Shown: positions 1 to 7,628, counted from the stretch's first letter. The stretch: DNA of 9,882 nt from Calditrichota bacterium (GCA_003818595.1 RPQV01000082.1:1-9882); one strand, 5' to 3'. Numbers and translations are program-made. The notes: a model not told the origin generated them from the letters alone.

Positions 1-250
1 ATGTGTCACCGCCGTCGTTGCGATATAAAAAATTGGCTTGGCCTTGGTAGTCAGATCCATTACAGATGTAAATGTCTTCGTCACCATCGCCATCATAATC
101 AGCCCAGGCAACGGAGTTGGTATTTCCGGCATCGCTGCCAAACGGTTTCAATTCAACGAACGGGTCCTGAGCAAAAATAACGGTAATCCCGCAAAGACAT
201 AAACAGGTCACAGCAACGATAATCTGCTTATATAAATTATAGATGAACAT
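1..250 (-). CDS. Exported FG-GAP/VCBS-repeat protein, N-terminal part (runs off left edge)
   Basis: Only the first 83 codons are in the window; the reading frame is still open at base 1. The protein starts MFIYNLYKQIIVAVTCL and has a Sec-type signal peptide, with a short Lys-containing start, a hydrophobic core to about residue 26 and likely cleavage after IFA (residue 27). I see no clean lipobox despite three cysteines at 16, 18 and 20. The mature part contains NSVAWADYDGDGDEDIYI, with Asp at 51, 53, 55, 57 and 59. This is the calcium-binding loop of FG-GAP/VCBS repeats, and the following NFLYRNDGGDT is typical of the same family. Such proteins are exported and usually form beta-propellers used for adhesion or as surface scaffolds. 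The start is supported by GGGAG seven bases upstream. The gene follows the terminator of the large secreted-protein gene, so it probably has its own promoter. The exact function and full length cannot be told from this fragment. Confidence 0.87.
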   Translation of the reverse strand, partial: MFIYNLYKQIIVAVTCLCLCGITVIFAQDPFVELKPFGSDAGNTNSVAWADYDGDGDEDIYICNGSDYQGQANFLYRNDGGDT

Positions 251-257
251 TTCACGT

Positions 258-262
258 CTCCC
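258..262 (-). promoter_or_regulatory. Ribosome binding site of the FG-GAP protein gene
   Basis: The minus strand reads GGGAGACGTGAAATG. The GGGAG core lies seven bases before the ATG at 250, which is normal Shine-Dalgarno spacing. It fixes the start of a gene that is otherwise identified from only 83 codons. Confidence 0.7.
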
Positions 263-307
263 ATACACAACCAGACGTTATGATCGTTAATCGATACACA
301 CAAGCAT

Positions 308-342
308 AAAAAAAAGCAGCGCCGCTGAAGCGACGCTGCTTT
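308..342 (-). terminator. Rho-independent terminator after the T9SS-secreted protein gene
   Basis: On the minus strand a GC-rich stem (AGCAGCGTCGC / GCGGCGCTGCT, one internal mismatch) closes on the tetraloop TTCA and is followed directly by eight T residues (308-315). An A-T pair or two can extend the base to about 342. The stop codon of the upstream gene is at 363, about 20 bases earlier. This is a textbook intrinsic terminator and separates that gene from the FG-GAP gene. The plus strand has no T-run after the hairpin, so it should act in one direction only. Confidence 0.88.
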
Positions 343-362
343 CAAGCTAAAAAGCGAATATA

Positions 363-3300
363 CTACTTGAGCAATACCATTTGTTTCGTTTGGACAAATG
401 TACCGGCTTCAACACGATAAAGATAAACACCTGAGGGCTGATTGGCTGCATCCCACATCACGGAATGATAACCAGCGGGTTTATTCTCATCGAGCAGAAC
501 CTGCACTTGTTGTCCCAGCACGTTAAAGATGCTGATCTTGACGCGCATTTCTTCCGGCAACTGATACTGAATCGTTGTCGTCGGGTTGAATGGGTTCGGA
601 TAAGCGTTGGCGACAGCATATTCTGTCGGTATCGCAGCTTCCTCAGCATCCCATTTGGCGAATCCGTCATGAGTGTCAAAGATCGCTTCGAATTCCACAA
701 CTTGACGCCATCCGTTGCTGGGTTGAACGATAACCAGCTTGACGTATTTGCCCAATACAACCGGGAATTTATAACGTGTATAACCGCCGCTACCATTTCG
801 GGTAAAGGCGCCGGCGAGAATCCAGGTGGCCATATCATCGGAGACATAAACCTCGAATTTGCGAACCTGACGAGATTCATACTTGTCATCCTCAAATCCG
901 TTATCCGTGATCAAGCCCACTTTGTTCATCGGCATCTGCATGTCATTGGAGAACTTGAAAATAGCATAGCAGACACTGCCGCCGGCCGTGACCGTTCCGT
1001 CCCAACCAGTTCCATCATGATCTATCGCATTTTCCCAAGTTTCACTGCCGAATGTCGGAGATCCTTCAACAAAGACCAAATCGCCTTTTTGTCCTTTATA
1101 GTTGAAGAAGGTGACAAATGTCGGGGTGACTCTATCCGGTTTGTTGTTGAGCATGATGGCGCCGTGAGCGACTGCGAACACCTGATAGGTGCCCGGCGTG
1201 GTCATCACCAGCGTCGTCTTGTAAATGCCCTGCGAAGCCTCACTCAAATCAATCGGTCCAAAATAGCCGTCTTTGCAATCAGTGAGGTAAAATTTGACGT
1301 CTTTATCGTCATAAACAGTGATCGGGTTGCCGTCCTTGTCGATCAATTTGACCTGAATCTTGGCAGCGTCTTTACCGTCGGCCAGGTGCGGAGACGTCGC
1401 AGTCAACAGCGATTTTTCCACATCAGGAAGAACGATTTGTTCGTAAGCCTCGAACTCGGAGATTTGACGCCAGCCGCGCAGGCTGTCGAGGTCAGAATCG
1501 AGAACTTCAAGTTTCAGGTTTGTCGCCTTGATGGCCGGATCGAATGTGAACTCATTCCAATTTCCATCGACGATCAAGGAGGTCAGGATTTCAGAATAGG
1601 GATCAGTCGGCAACTGAGCATTTGTAGATACGCGGATTTTTCGCACCCAGCGTTCTTCATAGCCGATGCCCGCATCCGCTTTAATGCGTACTTTATTCAC
1701 CAATTTGGTTTTGCCGTCCGCAAATTTGAACGTGCCCCACGGATACACTCCTTTTACTTCTTCGCGAACCGTGGCAACACCCGTCCAGCAATAATCATCG
1801 GCATCAACAGCGGCTGCCCAGGGTTCATGCGGATAGTCGCCAATACCGTCGACATTCACCAACGGAGCATAGCCGTTCGGCGGATACAATGCAATAAAAT
1901 CTTCCTTGATTTCCATTACCGAACCGGCAACATTCGAGGCCTTTTTCATGACATCATGGAATCCGATGAGACGAGGCAGCCAATAGCAATAATAGGGCTC
2001 CTTGCCATACATCATGAGACCTTCATTATAGGATGCATCCCAGATAAACTCAGTCGCCCAGGGATCATCCTCGATCATGCAATGGTCGAAAAAGTTGACG
2101 AACAGCGGGGAATGTCCGAGATTTTTATCCGAATCGAAATCAACAACGCGCGGAATGGTCACCAGGCTGATCTCGAATTCGCCATAGGAATCGGCATCAC
2201 CAAAGAATTCAAACAGCGGACCTTCTTCGACGATTTCAGTGTCAACCTTGAGATAATAAGAACCCGTCGCCGGTAATGTAAAAACAACGCGGGCATCATC
2301 CCATTCATTCATCGGATCAATATTTTCATTAACTGCCAATTTGACATCCGGATCCGCCTGGAACAGCGTGATCATCGGATTCAGATCTTCCATCCAGTCC
2401 GACTGCATCGTGCCGCAGCCGCTGCGATATTGGAAGGGCGTCTGCACGGTGGCAGCGATGGTCTGTCCTTCCACACCGTCAAAAATATACCACGAAGGTA
2501 TGGTATCGACATTCTCATCGTCCGGCCATACTTCACCGGTACGCGGGATGAAACCTTTGAGTTCGTCGCCGACGGCAATGGGAATCGCTTTGTTACGATG
2601 GTTGGGATAGGTTTCTTTTTCTCCCATTTTTTCGAGGCTGAGCGTATAGCTGCCGCTGCGTTCCCACCAATTGTACCAGGAGAGCGGGTCAGCGCCGACT
2701 TCGATCACATACCAGCCATTGTAGGGCAGGGGTCCCCACAGAATATAGGCGCCGAGGCCGATGCCGTCATCCATGGAGCTGTGCAGCCAATCCAGGTCGC
2801 CAGGTCCCCAAGTACCGTTGCCGGGATTATCCTTGGTACCAAACAGAGCAACGCCAGGATCGAGGTCACCGCATTTGTTATCGCCGTCAACGGTGATGCT
2901 GACAAAATCACCCTTTGAACCTTTGAACTTGAACATATCGCCGTCAAGAATCGAGGTGATGGTATGATCGGACACCTCATCGCTGTAGGCAATCACGTTT
3001 GCCATACCCGGCAGGTTGTCGGGTTCATAGGCATCCGGCAGCACCAGATTGAATGCAAGCTTGTAGGAACCGACATGAGTATTGCCGCCCGTATCTTTGG
3101 TCGATGAGCGAACGACAAAATAATAGCTCCCCGGATTGGGGAAGGAATAGAGCACCTCAACATCATTGATTCCCAATTCGGGATCATTCGGATTATTGGT
3201 GTCGTCCATGCTGTAAAGCAGATTCATGGATTCGTCGAAAATATCCACAGCCGGATCAAGATCTGGATTATGGAACATTTCAGTAATCCGGATATTGACC

Positions 3301-4259
3301 GCCCCGGGAGTGGAAACCACGATACCTCTCAATGCGGTTCCGGGGACAGTGATGTCGAACTTGTAAAAATCGACATCGCCTGCGGGCATGATGTTATGAT
3401 CAGTCAACTCTGCGCCTGAAGCAATCAGATGCGCTGTTGAAGGATCATCGTCCTCTTCATAGCCGTCAGCGGATAGGAACGTGAAACTGAGTTCATAGCC
3501 GCCAACTGTCGGGATGGCCCATTCGGGTGAAGCTTCAATGGAAATGTAGTAAACACCCGTTTCGGGCAGTTCGACATTCAGGAATGAATCCCAACCATAG
3601 CCCAAATCGTCATCTTGCGCAAGCACCGAACGATCCGGGTTGTAGAGCGTCATGAAAGGATCGAGGTCAGCTTCTGAAATCGGCAACAGTTGATACGGAT
3701 CCTTATCTGTACCAAAATAAGGATTGGGGGTTTTCACAACAATTTCTACGATATCGCCGGCAGTGCCTTCAAACCAGAAAAAGTCAACATCGCCGCCGGG
3801 ATAAATAGTGTGATTTTCAGAGACGAATCCGTCGAGGAGTTTTTCGCCCTGATTGTGGCTGTTGTCAGGTTCGAAATCATCTTCAGCCAAACCTTCACCT
3901 TGCACACTCATGGAAGCGCCCGATTTCTTGATATTCTCAAGAATCAGCGTTTTCTCTTTGCTGTACTTTTCTTCTAGCAGAGTAATATCCTGCTTTTCTG
4001 TCAATTGAGCCGCACGTTCATTCACAGCAACGGCATCTGCTGCCTTGAGTTCGATACCGGCTTTGAGCGCAGAGGAGCGAACAGCATCGATGCGCTCCAA
4101 TCGTTCAGATGGATTTTGGGTCGATGCCTCATAAATTTTAGCTGTCTGAGGCATCATGGCCTTTTTCGCCTGGCTATCGGCCACACCAGAGGCAATTCCC
4201 CCCAACATGAACACGATCATGACCAGGCTAAAAACCGCAACATTTTTCTTTTTCATCAT
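363..4259 (-). CDS. Large T9SS-secreted multidomain protein with PPC repeats and discoidin-like modules
   Basis: A protein of 1298 residues. Layout from the N-terminus: signal peptide (MMKKKN, hydrophobic core, likely cleavage near residue 27); charged, helix-rich segment about 28-125; four PPC-type (bacterial pre-peptidase C-terminal) beta-sandwich repeats at about 128-260, 266-405, 409-542 and 548-700. The first three open with E(P/E)D and carry D(V/G)D.F.F, and the fourth is divergent. A PKD-like stretch follows (about 707-745). Two discoidin/F5-8C-like modules (about 800-940 and 1060-1195) share R.VRK and GWRQ..EFEA. Between them lies an invasin/Big-1-like Ig domain (about 945-1050). Residues 1213-1298 form a type IX secretion sorting domain (NAYPNPFNPTTTIQY ... 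SGVYLYR ... K.M.LLK), so the product should cross the outer membrane and be released or surface-anchored. I see no protease or glycosidase catalytic motif, so adhesion or glycan binding is the likely role; this is inference. It is flanked by an intrinsic terminator and a long upstream gap, and so is probably monocistronic. Confidence 0.93.
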   Translation of the reverse strand: MMKKKNVAVFSLVMIVFMLGGIASGVADSQAKKAMMPQTAKIYEASTQNPSERLERIDAVRSSALKAGIELKAADAVAVNERAAQLTEKQDITLLEEKYSKEKTLILENIKKSGASMSVQGEGLAEDDFEPDNSHNQGEKLLDGFVSENHTIYPGGDVDFFWFEGTAGDIVEIVVKTPNPYFGTDKDPYQLLPISEADLDPFMTLYNPDRSVLAQDDDLGYGWDSFLNVELPETGVYYISIEASPEWAIPTVGGYELSFTFLSADGYEEDDDPSTAHLIASGAELTDHNIMPAGDVDFYKFDITVPGTALRGIVVSTPGAVNIRITEMFHNPDLDPAVDIFDESMNLLYSMDDTNNPNDPELGINDVEVLYSFPNPGSYYFVVRSSTKDTGGNTHVGSYKLAFNLVLPDAYEPDNLPGMANVIAYSDEVSDHTITSILDGDMFKFKGSKGDFVSITVDGDNKCGDLDPGVALFGTKDNPGNGTWGPGDLDWLHSSMDDGIGLGAYILWGPLPYNGWYVIEVGADPLSWYNWWERSGSYTLSLEKMGEKETYPNHRNKAIPIAVGDELKGFIPRTGEVWPDDENVDTIPSWYIFDGVEGQTIAATVQTPFQYRSGCGTMQSDWMEDLNPMITLFQADPDVKLAVNENIDPMNEWDDARVVFTLPATGSYYLKVDTEIVEEGPLFEFFGDADSYGEFEISLVTIPRVVDFDSDKNLGHSPLFVNFFDHCMIEDDPWATEFIWDASYNEGLMMYGKEPYYCYWLPRLIGFHDVMKKASNVAGSVMEIKEDFIALYPPNGYAPLVNVDGIGDYPHEPWAAAVDADDYCWTGVATVREEVKGVYPWGTFKFADGKTKLVNKVRIKADAGIGYEERWVRKIRVSTNAQLPTDPYSEILTSLIVDGNWNEFTFDPAIKATNLKLEVLDSDLDSLRGWRQISEFEAYEQIVLPDVEKSLLTATSPHLADGKDAAKIQVKLIDKDGNPITVYDDKDVKFYLTDCKDGYFGPIDLSEASQGIYKTTLVMTTPGTYQVFAVAHGAIMLNNKPDRVTPTFVTFFNYKGQKGDLVFVEGSPTFGSETWENAIDHDGTGWDGTVTAGGSVCYAIFKFSNDMQMPMNKVGLITDNGFEDDKYESRQVRKFEVYVSDDMATWILAGAFTRNGSGGYTRYKFPVVLGKYVKLVIVQPSNGWRQVVEFEAIFDTHDGFAKWDAEEAAIPTEYAVANAYPNPFNPTTTIQYQLPEEMRVKISIFNVLGQQVQVLLDENKPAGYHSVMWDAANQPSGVYLYRVEAGTFVQTKQMVLLK

Positions 4260-4262
4260 TTT

Positions 4263-4267
4263 CTCCC
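4263..4267 (-). promoter_or_regulatory. Ribosome binding site before a double ATG start
   Basis: The minus strand reads ACTGGGAGAAAATGATGAAA. GGGAG lies three bases before the first ATG (4259) and six before the second (4256). The spacing fits the second ATG better, so the protein may start one residue later (MKKKN rather than MMKKKN). Both give the same signal peptide. Confidence 0.65.
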
Positions 4268-4766
4268 AGTTTTTAACATTTTTTTGCTACCTTGGTCAAG
4301 TAACACTTGAGATTTCAGCCCACACACCTCCTTTTCGGTTCATTTTTCAGTAATTCTAAATCTTTATTCATAATCAAGGTTGCAACATCAGAAGTGTATA
4401 ATCCGGCCGTAGTTGCAAATGTAATAGTCGTAGCATTGAGTTTTTTTAGAACAGATGCAAATCAGAGGTGCAAAACAGGGGATGCGATCGTGTGCAACAA
4501 GCGCATTTCCACCTCAACCAATTGGGGAAATGTTCGGCATGATGCAGTTTAATTATGTATTTTGTGCAATTTTCGAACCATTCAGTTAACAAATTATGAG
4601 ATCATATTCGAACAATTCTTCAATTTTCCACAATTCCGATACTTTTTATTATCATAGAGTTAACATAATCATTAAATGACTTTATCGTCGATACTCCATT
4701 GATGTCGTTCAATATGATCATCAAATGCCCAATAATAGTGTCTCATTGTTAAACAGCGTATCAAAT

Positions 4767-4790
4767 AAAAACATATCGAGACATGTTTTT
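4767..4790 (-). terminator. AT-rich hairpin just after the MbtH gene, possible operon terminator
   Basis: The arms AAAAACAT and ATGTTTTT are perfectly complementary over eight bases around an eight-base loop. The structure begins five bases after the MbtH stop codon. On the minus strand the second arm is T-rich and is followed by ATTTG. It is weak in GC for an intrinsic terminator, but it sits where the NRPS operon should end and is followed by a long gap. Because the arms are A/T-rich and symmetric, it could also act on the plus strand. Confidence 0.45.
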
Positions 4791-4795
4791 GTCCG

Positions 4796-5017
4796 CTAGG
4801 CTTTTGCTTGTTCTTGCATTTTTTTGCGCAGACTCAACGGACGCATGTCAGTCCAGACTTCTTTAATATAATCCAGACATTCTTGTTTGGGACCACTTTT
4901 CCCGACAGTCTTCCAACCGAGAGGAATCTCTTTGTCAACCGGCCATATAGAATACTGCTCTTCATGGTTCATCACAACATTATAAACGGTGGTATCCTCC
5001 CGTTCTTCCCAACTCAT
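4796..5017 (-). CDS. MbtH-family NRPS chaperone
   Basis: A protein of 73 residues, the usual length for the MbtH family. It carries nearly the whole family signature: N17.E..Q.S.WP (17-26), P32.GW (to 35), G39..G42, CL at 47-48, and WTDMRP at 55-60, followed by LR. The three conserved tryptophans are at 25, 35 and 55. MbtH-like proteins bind NRPS adenylation domains and are often needed for their solubility or aminoacyl-adenylate formation; they have no catalysis of their own. It is the last gene of the NRPS operon here, 75 bases after the MFS exporter, with a strong AGGAGGT ribosome binding site. It presumably serves the NRPS at 7629-9882 and other modules outside the window. The A-domain half that usually contacts MbtH is not in the window, so the pairing rests on gene context. 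Confidence 0.97.
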   Translation of the reverse strand: MSWEEREDTTVYNVVMNHEEQYSIWPVDKEIPLGWKTVGKSGPKQECLDYIKEVWTDMRPLSLRKKMQEQAKA

Positions 5018-5020
5018 ATT

Positions 5021-5027
5021 ACCTCCT
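5021..5027 (-). promoter_or_regulatory. Strong ribosome binding site of the MbtH gene
   Basis: The minus strand reads AGGAGGTAATATG, a full anti-16S complement close to the start codon. It is clearly stronger than the site of the MFS gene in the same operon, which suggests the small chaperone is translated more efficiently than its neighbours. Confidence 0.75.
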
Positions 5028-5092
5028 ATTATTCAATATTCTTGATTGTTAATGACCTTTTGTTTCGGCTGCGGCATTCGCACTTTAAGTTC

Positions 5093-6382
5093 TCATTTTT
5101 GAACAGCGGGATCTCTGACAACAGCCGTTTTGACTTCATATTTCAGAAAACTCTGAAAATCTTTAAAAAGTGCAATCATTGATGAAACCAACACCATTAT
5201 TATACCGCTGCAAAGGTAAATCAGCGGAATATTTTGGTTCAATAAATCGGCGATAATTCCAGAAAGCGCCATCGCAATGGGTGACAGACTGCCTTCGATG
5301 GTCGACAAAACGCCAAAAACACGTCCCCGAAGTTCGGGCGGGGTTGTTATCTGAAGGATGGTTGTAATATTGACCATGGTGTACCCGGACACCAAACCAA
5401 TCATAAATGCCATTACCGCGGCCAAACCCACACTGGTCACGAATCCAAGCACACCGTACATGGCCGATTCTAAAATGATGGCGCTGATGAGCATAAAGGC
5501 CCGCGAGATTTTTTTATAGCGAAAAAGCGCAGCGCCGAAATAACCAAGCATGGTTCCAACCGAATAAACGGCGAGCAGATAGCCGTACCATTGATCATCA
5601 AGATGCAGATATTTTTCAACGTAGAATGGCAGCAGAATAATGATCGGCGTGGTGAAAAAACTCAAGACTGCTGAAATGATGACGAGGTTCCTCAGTCCAC
5701 TCACGTTACCGATGTATTTGAATCCTTCGATGACCTGCTTTTTAAAAACTTTGACTTCATCGCGGAACAGCTTTTGTTTTTCGGGTATTGTTTGAGGAAT
5801 AGTGATGAACATTTCGCTGACGGCTGAAAAAAGAAAACTGATGCCGTTAAATAAAAAGAGAATGGGAGCACCTAAAACTGTAAACAGTATGCCGCCAATG
5901 CCCTTGCCGATAAACGAAGTAATCGTCTGGGAAAACATCCCAAACGAATTTGCTGCCGGCAATTTATCTTTGGGAACGATATCAGGAACCGCCGCTGAAA
6001 TGGCTGTTCCAAAGAATGAGCTGATCACCGCGCTTAGTATCGAGGTTGTCAGCATGATAGTGATGAGCAAGCCAATACGTTCCGACCAAAGCATCGCCGC
6101 AAGTCCGAAAAGCACCATAATAATACCGTTGAGGGTGTCAGTTATGACAATGATGTGCTTCCGCGACACCCGATCGGTGAAAGTTCCCGCAAATGGACCC
6201 AGTACAATCGCTACCCCACTCGTTATTGCCCCGACAATTCCCATCAACGACGCCGAACCGGTCATTTCCTTTATCCACAAGACGATCGCAATCATAAAAA
6301 CCTGCGAACCCAGCCTGCTGACAAACTGTCCTTGATAAATAAGGACAAAATCCTTGTTGAATAGTTTTTCGCTATTGCTCAT
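5093..6382 (-). CDS. MFS exporter, DHA3 drug-efflux type, probable peptide exporter
   Basis: A protein of 429 residues, normal for a 12-helix major facilitator. It is hydrophobic throughout, with helices visible from residue 14 onward. The loop between helices 2 and 3 carries motif A as GPFAGTFTDRVSRK (62-75). PPELRGRVFG at 348-357 is characteristic of the DHA3 group, which includes macrolide efflux (MefA-like) and enterobactin exporter (EntS-like) proteins. A charged cytoplasmic loop (about 197-222) separates the two six-helix halves. These proteins use the proton gradient to expel small molecules across the inner membrane. Its place between the sulfotransferase and MbtH genes of an NRPS operon suggests export of the peptide product or self-resistance; the substrate is inferred only from context. 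The start ATG has only a weak AAGG six bases upstream, while a perfect AGGAGG lies 35 bases upstream without a usable in-frame start codon. Confidence 0.92.
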   Translation of the reverse strand: MSNSEKLFNKDFVLIYQGQFVSRLGSQVFMIAIVLWIKEMTGSASLMGIVGAITSGVAIVLGPFAGTFTDRVSRKHIIVITDTLNGIIMVLFGLAAMLWSERIGLLITIMLTTSILSAVISSFFGTAISAAVPDIVPKDKLPAANSFGMFSQTITSFIGKGIGGILFTVLGAPILFLFNGISFLFSAVSEMFITIPQTIPEKQKLFRDEVKVFKKQVIEGFKYIGNVSGLRNLVIISAVLSFFTTPIIILLPFYVEKYLHLDDQWYGYLLAVYSVGTMLGYFGAALFRYKKISRAFMLISAIILESAMYGVLGFVTSVGLAAVMAFMIGLVSGYTMVNITTILQITTPPELRGRVFGVLSTIEGSLSPIAMALSGIIADLLNQNIPLIYLCSGIIMVLVSSMIALFKDFQSFLKYEVKTAVVRDPAVQK

Positions 6383-6429
6383 AATCAGCCTTGTCTTTAT
6401 TTGTGTTAAGCAGTGTTCCTCCTTTTAAA

Positions 6430-6452
6430 CATCATTTGATCGTCAAAAGATG
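6430..6452 (-). repeat. Inverted repeat in the sulfotransferase-MFS gap
   Basis: On the minus strand, CATCTTTTGA and TCAAATGATG form a ten-base stem with one internal mismatch around a three-base loop. It begins 14 bases after the sulfotransferase stop codon. The hairpin is followed by only TTTAAAA and then AGGAGG, so it does not look like a normal intrinsic terminator. It could protect or punctuate the operon mRNA. Its stability is modest because the stem is AT-rich, and a functional role is uncertain. Confidence 0.4.
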
Positions 6453-6466
6453 AAAACCCGATATGG

Positions 6467-7567
6467 TCAAGCGGTCTGCCGCAACGTTTCGATCATTTCA
6501 TATCGTCCATATTCGAAAGATTTACTCCATGCCTCATTAATCCTCTGGACAGTTGGCTCCGGCAATGGGGAAAACTTGTTTTTTTGGTAATCAGCAATGG
6601 ATTTGACATGCTCTTTCAACACTGGATCAAATGCGGAAAATCCAGGCAATTTAAAATACTCATAGATCTCGGCGATATGCCTGTAAATATCCGTCTCAAA
6701 CTCTTCATATCTGATTTCGTATAGTTGCGATTCCGGAATGCTTTTTTTATCCTGCCAATACTGTTCGTACATGGTGTGATAATTCTCAATAATATATTCA
6801 TCCCAAGCGTCAAGATCGGGTTTTTGAAAACAAGTATGTTGAAGAACAGTCATATATAACTTTTTAGTGGATTGGTAGACCCGATAAGGATCACGATGAA
6901 TATGAATAAATTTTGCATCGGGAAATTGATCATAAAACAGTTTCATTCGTCCTAAATGAACCGGCGACTTTAAGACCAAAGGACGATCATAACGGAATGT
7001 CAACTTTTTATAATAGGCGAGCATTGCTGACCGCCAGCGCTCCAAGTCGGCATAATCAACATCTCTAAATGTGTGATATTTTGCATACCGCTTCTGATTT
7101 TTCGTAAATGCCCAGCCGATGATTGGCGAGCGCTGTGACATCATCGAGATGGCTGTTTCATCTTCATCAGGACTGGTGACATCAATCTCGACATTATCCA
7201 TATGTCGTTTTTCAGTCGGTCTATTTTTGAGAGCCTTGTAAACTGCTTCCTCACGCGTCAAAAACGAATGAGGATGCGAAATTTGGAATTTGTTCGGATA
7301 TCCAAACTGCTTATCCTTGCACAAAGCATTATGAAGCAAGGTTGTTCCTGAACGCCAATGGCCCAGAATAAAAATGGGCTCTTTTATCTGAGTGCCTTCA
7401 ATTTTATGACCAAATTTTTCATCCTCTCTCTTTTTATGCCGACTGTTAAACAAGCTGAGTAAGGTTAAAAACCGTTTTCGTTTACTATATTCAGCTTCAA
7501 CGAAATTCCCTTCCTCTTGCTGCAGGCTTTTCCAATCCCCATAAGTGATTCCGAGCAATGAATCCAT
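6467..7567 (-). CDS. PAPS-dependent-type sulfotransferase in the NRPS operon
   Basis: A protein of 366 residues of the bacterial Sulfotransfer_3-like family. The P-loop-like 5'-phosphosulfate-binding loop is clear at 64-82 (PIFILGHWRSGTTLLHNAL). The 3'-phosphate-binding segment is at 220-237 (FIHIHRDPYRVYQSTKKL). A conserved acidic RYEEFETD follows at about 286-293. There is no signal peptide or membrane segment, so it should act in the cytoplasm, moving sulfate from PAPS to a hydroxyl or amine. The gene follows the NRPS stop codon by 61 bases and precedes the exporter by 84, so sulfation of the peptide, for example on a Thr, Ser or Tyr hydroxyl or a lipid tail, is the natural reading, but it is not shown by sequence. 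Some members of this family act on lipids or sugars instead. The start is supported by AAGGAAG six bases upstream. Confidence 0.92.
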   Translation of the reverse strand: MDSLLGITYGDWKSLQQEEGNFVEAEYSKRKRFLTLLSLFNSRHKKREDEKFGHKIEGTQIKEPIFILGHWRSGTTLLHNALCKDKQFGYPNKFQISHPHSFLTREEAVYKALKNRPTEKRHMDNVEIDVTSPDEDETAISMMSQRSPIIGWAFTKNQKRYAKYHTFRDVDYADLERWRSAMLAYYKKLTFRYDRPLVLKSPVHLGRMKLFYDQFPDAKFIHIHRDPYRVYQSTKKLYMTVLQHTCFQKPDLDAWDEYIIENYHTMYEQYWQDKKSIPESQLYEIRYEEFETDIYRHIAEIYEYFKLPGFSAFDPVLKEHVKSIADYQKNKFSPLPEPTVQRINEAWSKSFEYGRYEMIETLRQTA

Positions 7568-7628
7568 TTTCCACTTCCTTTGCTGATTGTCTCAGGCTGC
7601 CGTCCAAAGTTGCCCTGCATTGATATGA

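Larger units (their letters stand above)
4260..4795. other. AT-rich intergenic region between NRPS operon and secreted-protein gene
   Basis: These 536 bases hold no reading frame I can support. The short plus-strand frames here have no recognisable motifs or ribosome binding sites. The part from about 4550 to 4790 is especially AT-rich. The region must contain the 3' end of the NRPS-operon transcript (hairpin at 4767-4790) and, by position, the promoter of the secreted-protein gene. A minus-strand TACATTTG at 4416-4423 fits the Bacteroidota -7 consensus TAnnTTTG, but no good -33 TTG lies at the right distance. The plus strand has a TATAAT at 4397-4402 without a convincing -35 box. Six TGCAA pentamers occur between 4381 and 4569. 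No tRNA, rRNA or CRISPR-like structure is visible. Confidence 0.7.

Noticed and set aside
465..2276. 603-codon plus-strand open frame opposite the secreted-protein gene
   Set aside because: It is long but lies entirely antisense to a gene with clear domains. Its translation shows no recognisable motif and there is no convincing ribosome site, so it is a shadow frame arising from codon bias on the opposite strand.
4397..4402. Plus-strand TATAAT
   Set aside because: The hexamer at 17-base spacing upstream (TCAAGG) is a poor -35 box, TTGCAA is only 11 bases away, and there is no plus-strand gene to drive.
4307..4552. Plus-strand frame of 81 codons in the intergenic gap, with an overlapping frame from 4156
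   Set aside because: No Shine-Dalgarno, no recognisable similarity, low-complexity composition and opposite orientation to every other gene. Coding is possible but not supported.
4690..4730. Imperfect inverted repeat TTGATG ... CATCAA with an internal TGATCA palindrome
   Set aside because: A six-base stem with a long loop in AT-rich DNA is expected by chance; there is no T-run or conserved context.
5802..6335. 177-codon plus-strand open frame opposite the MFS gene
   Set aside because: It mirrors the transmembrane helices of the exporter in antisense and has no motif of its own.
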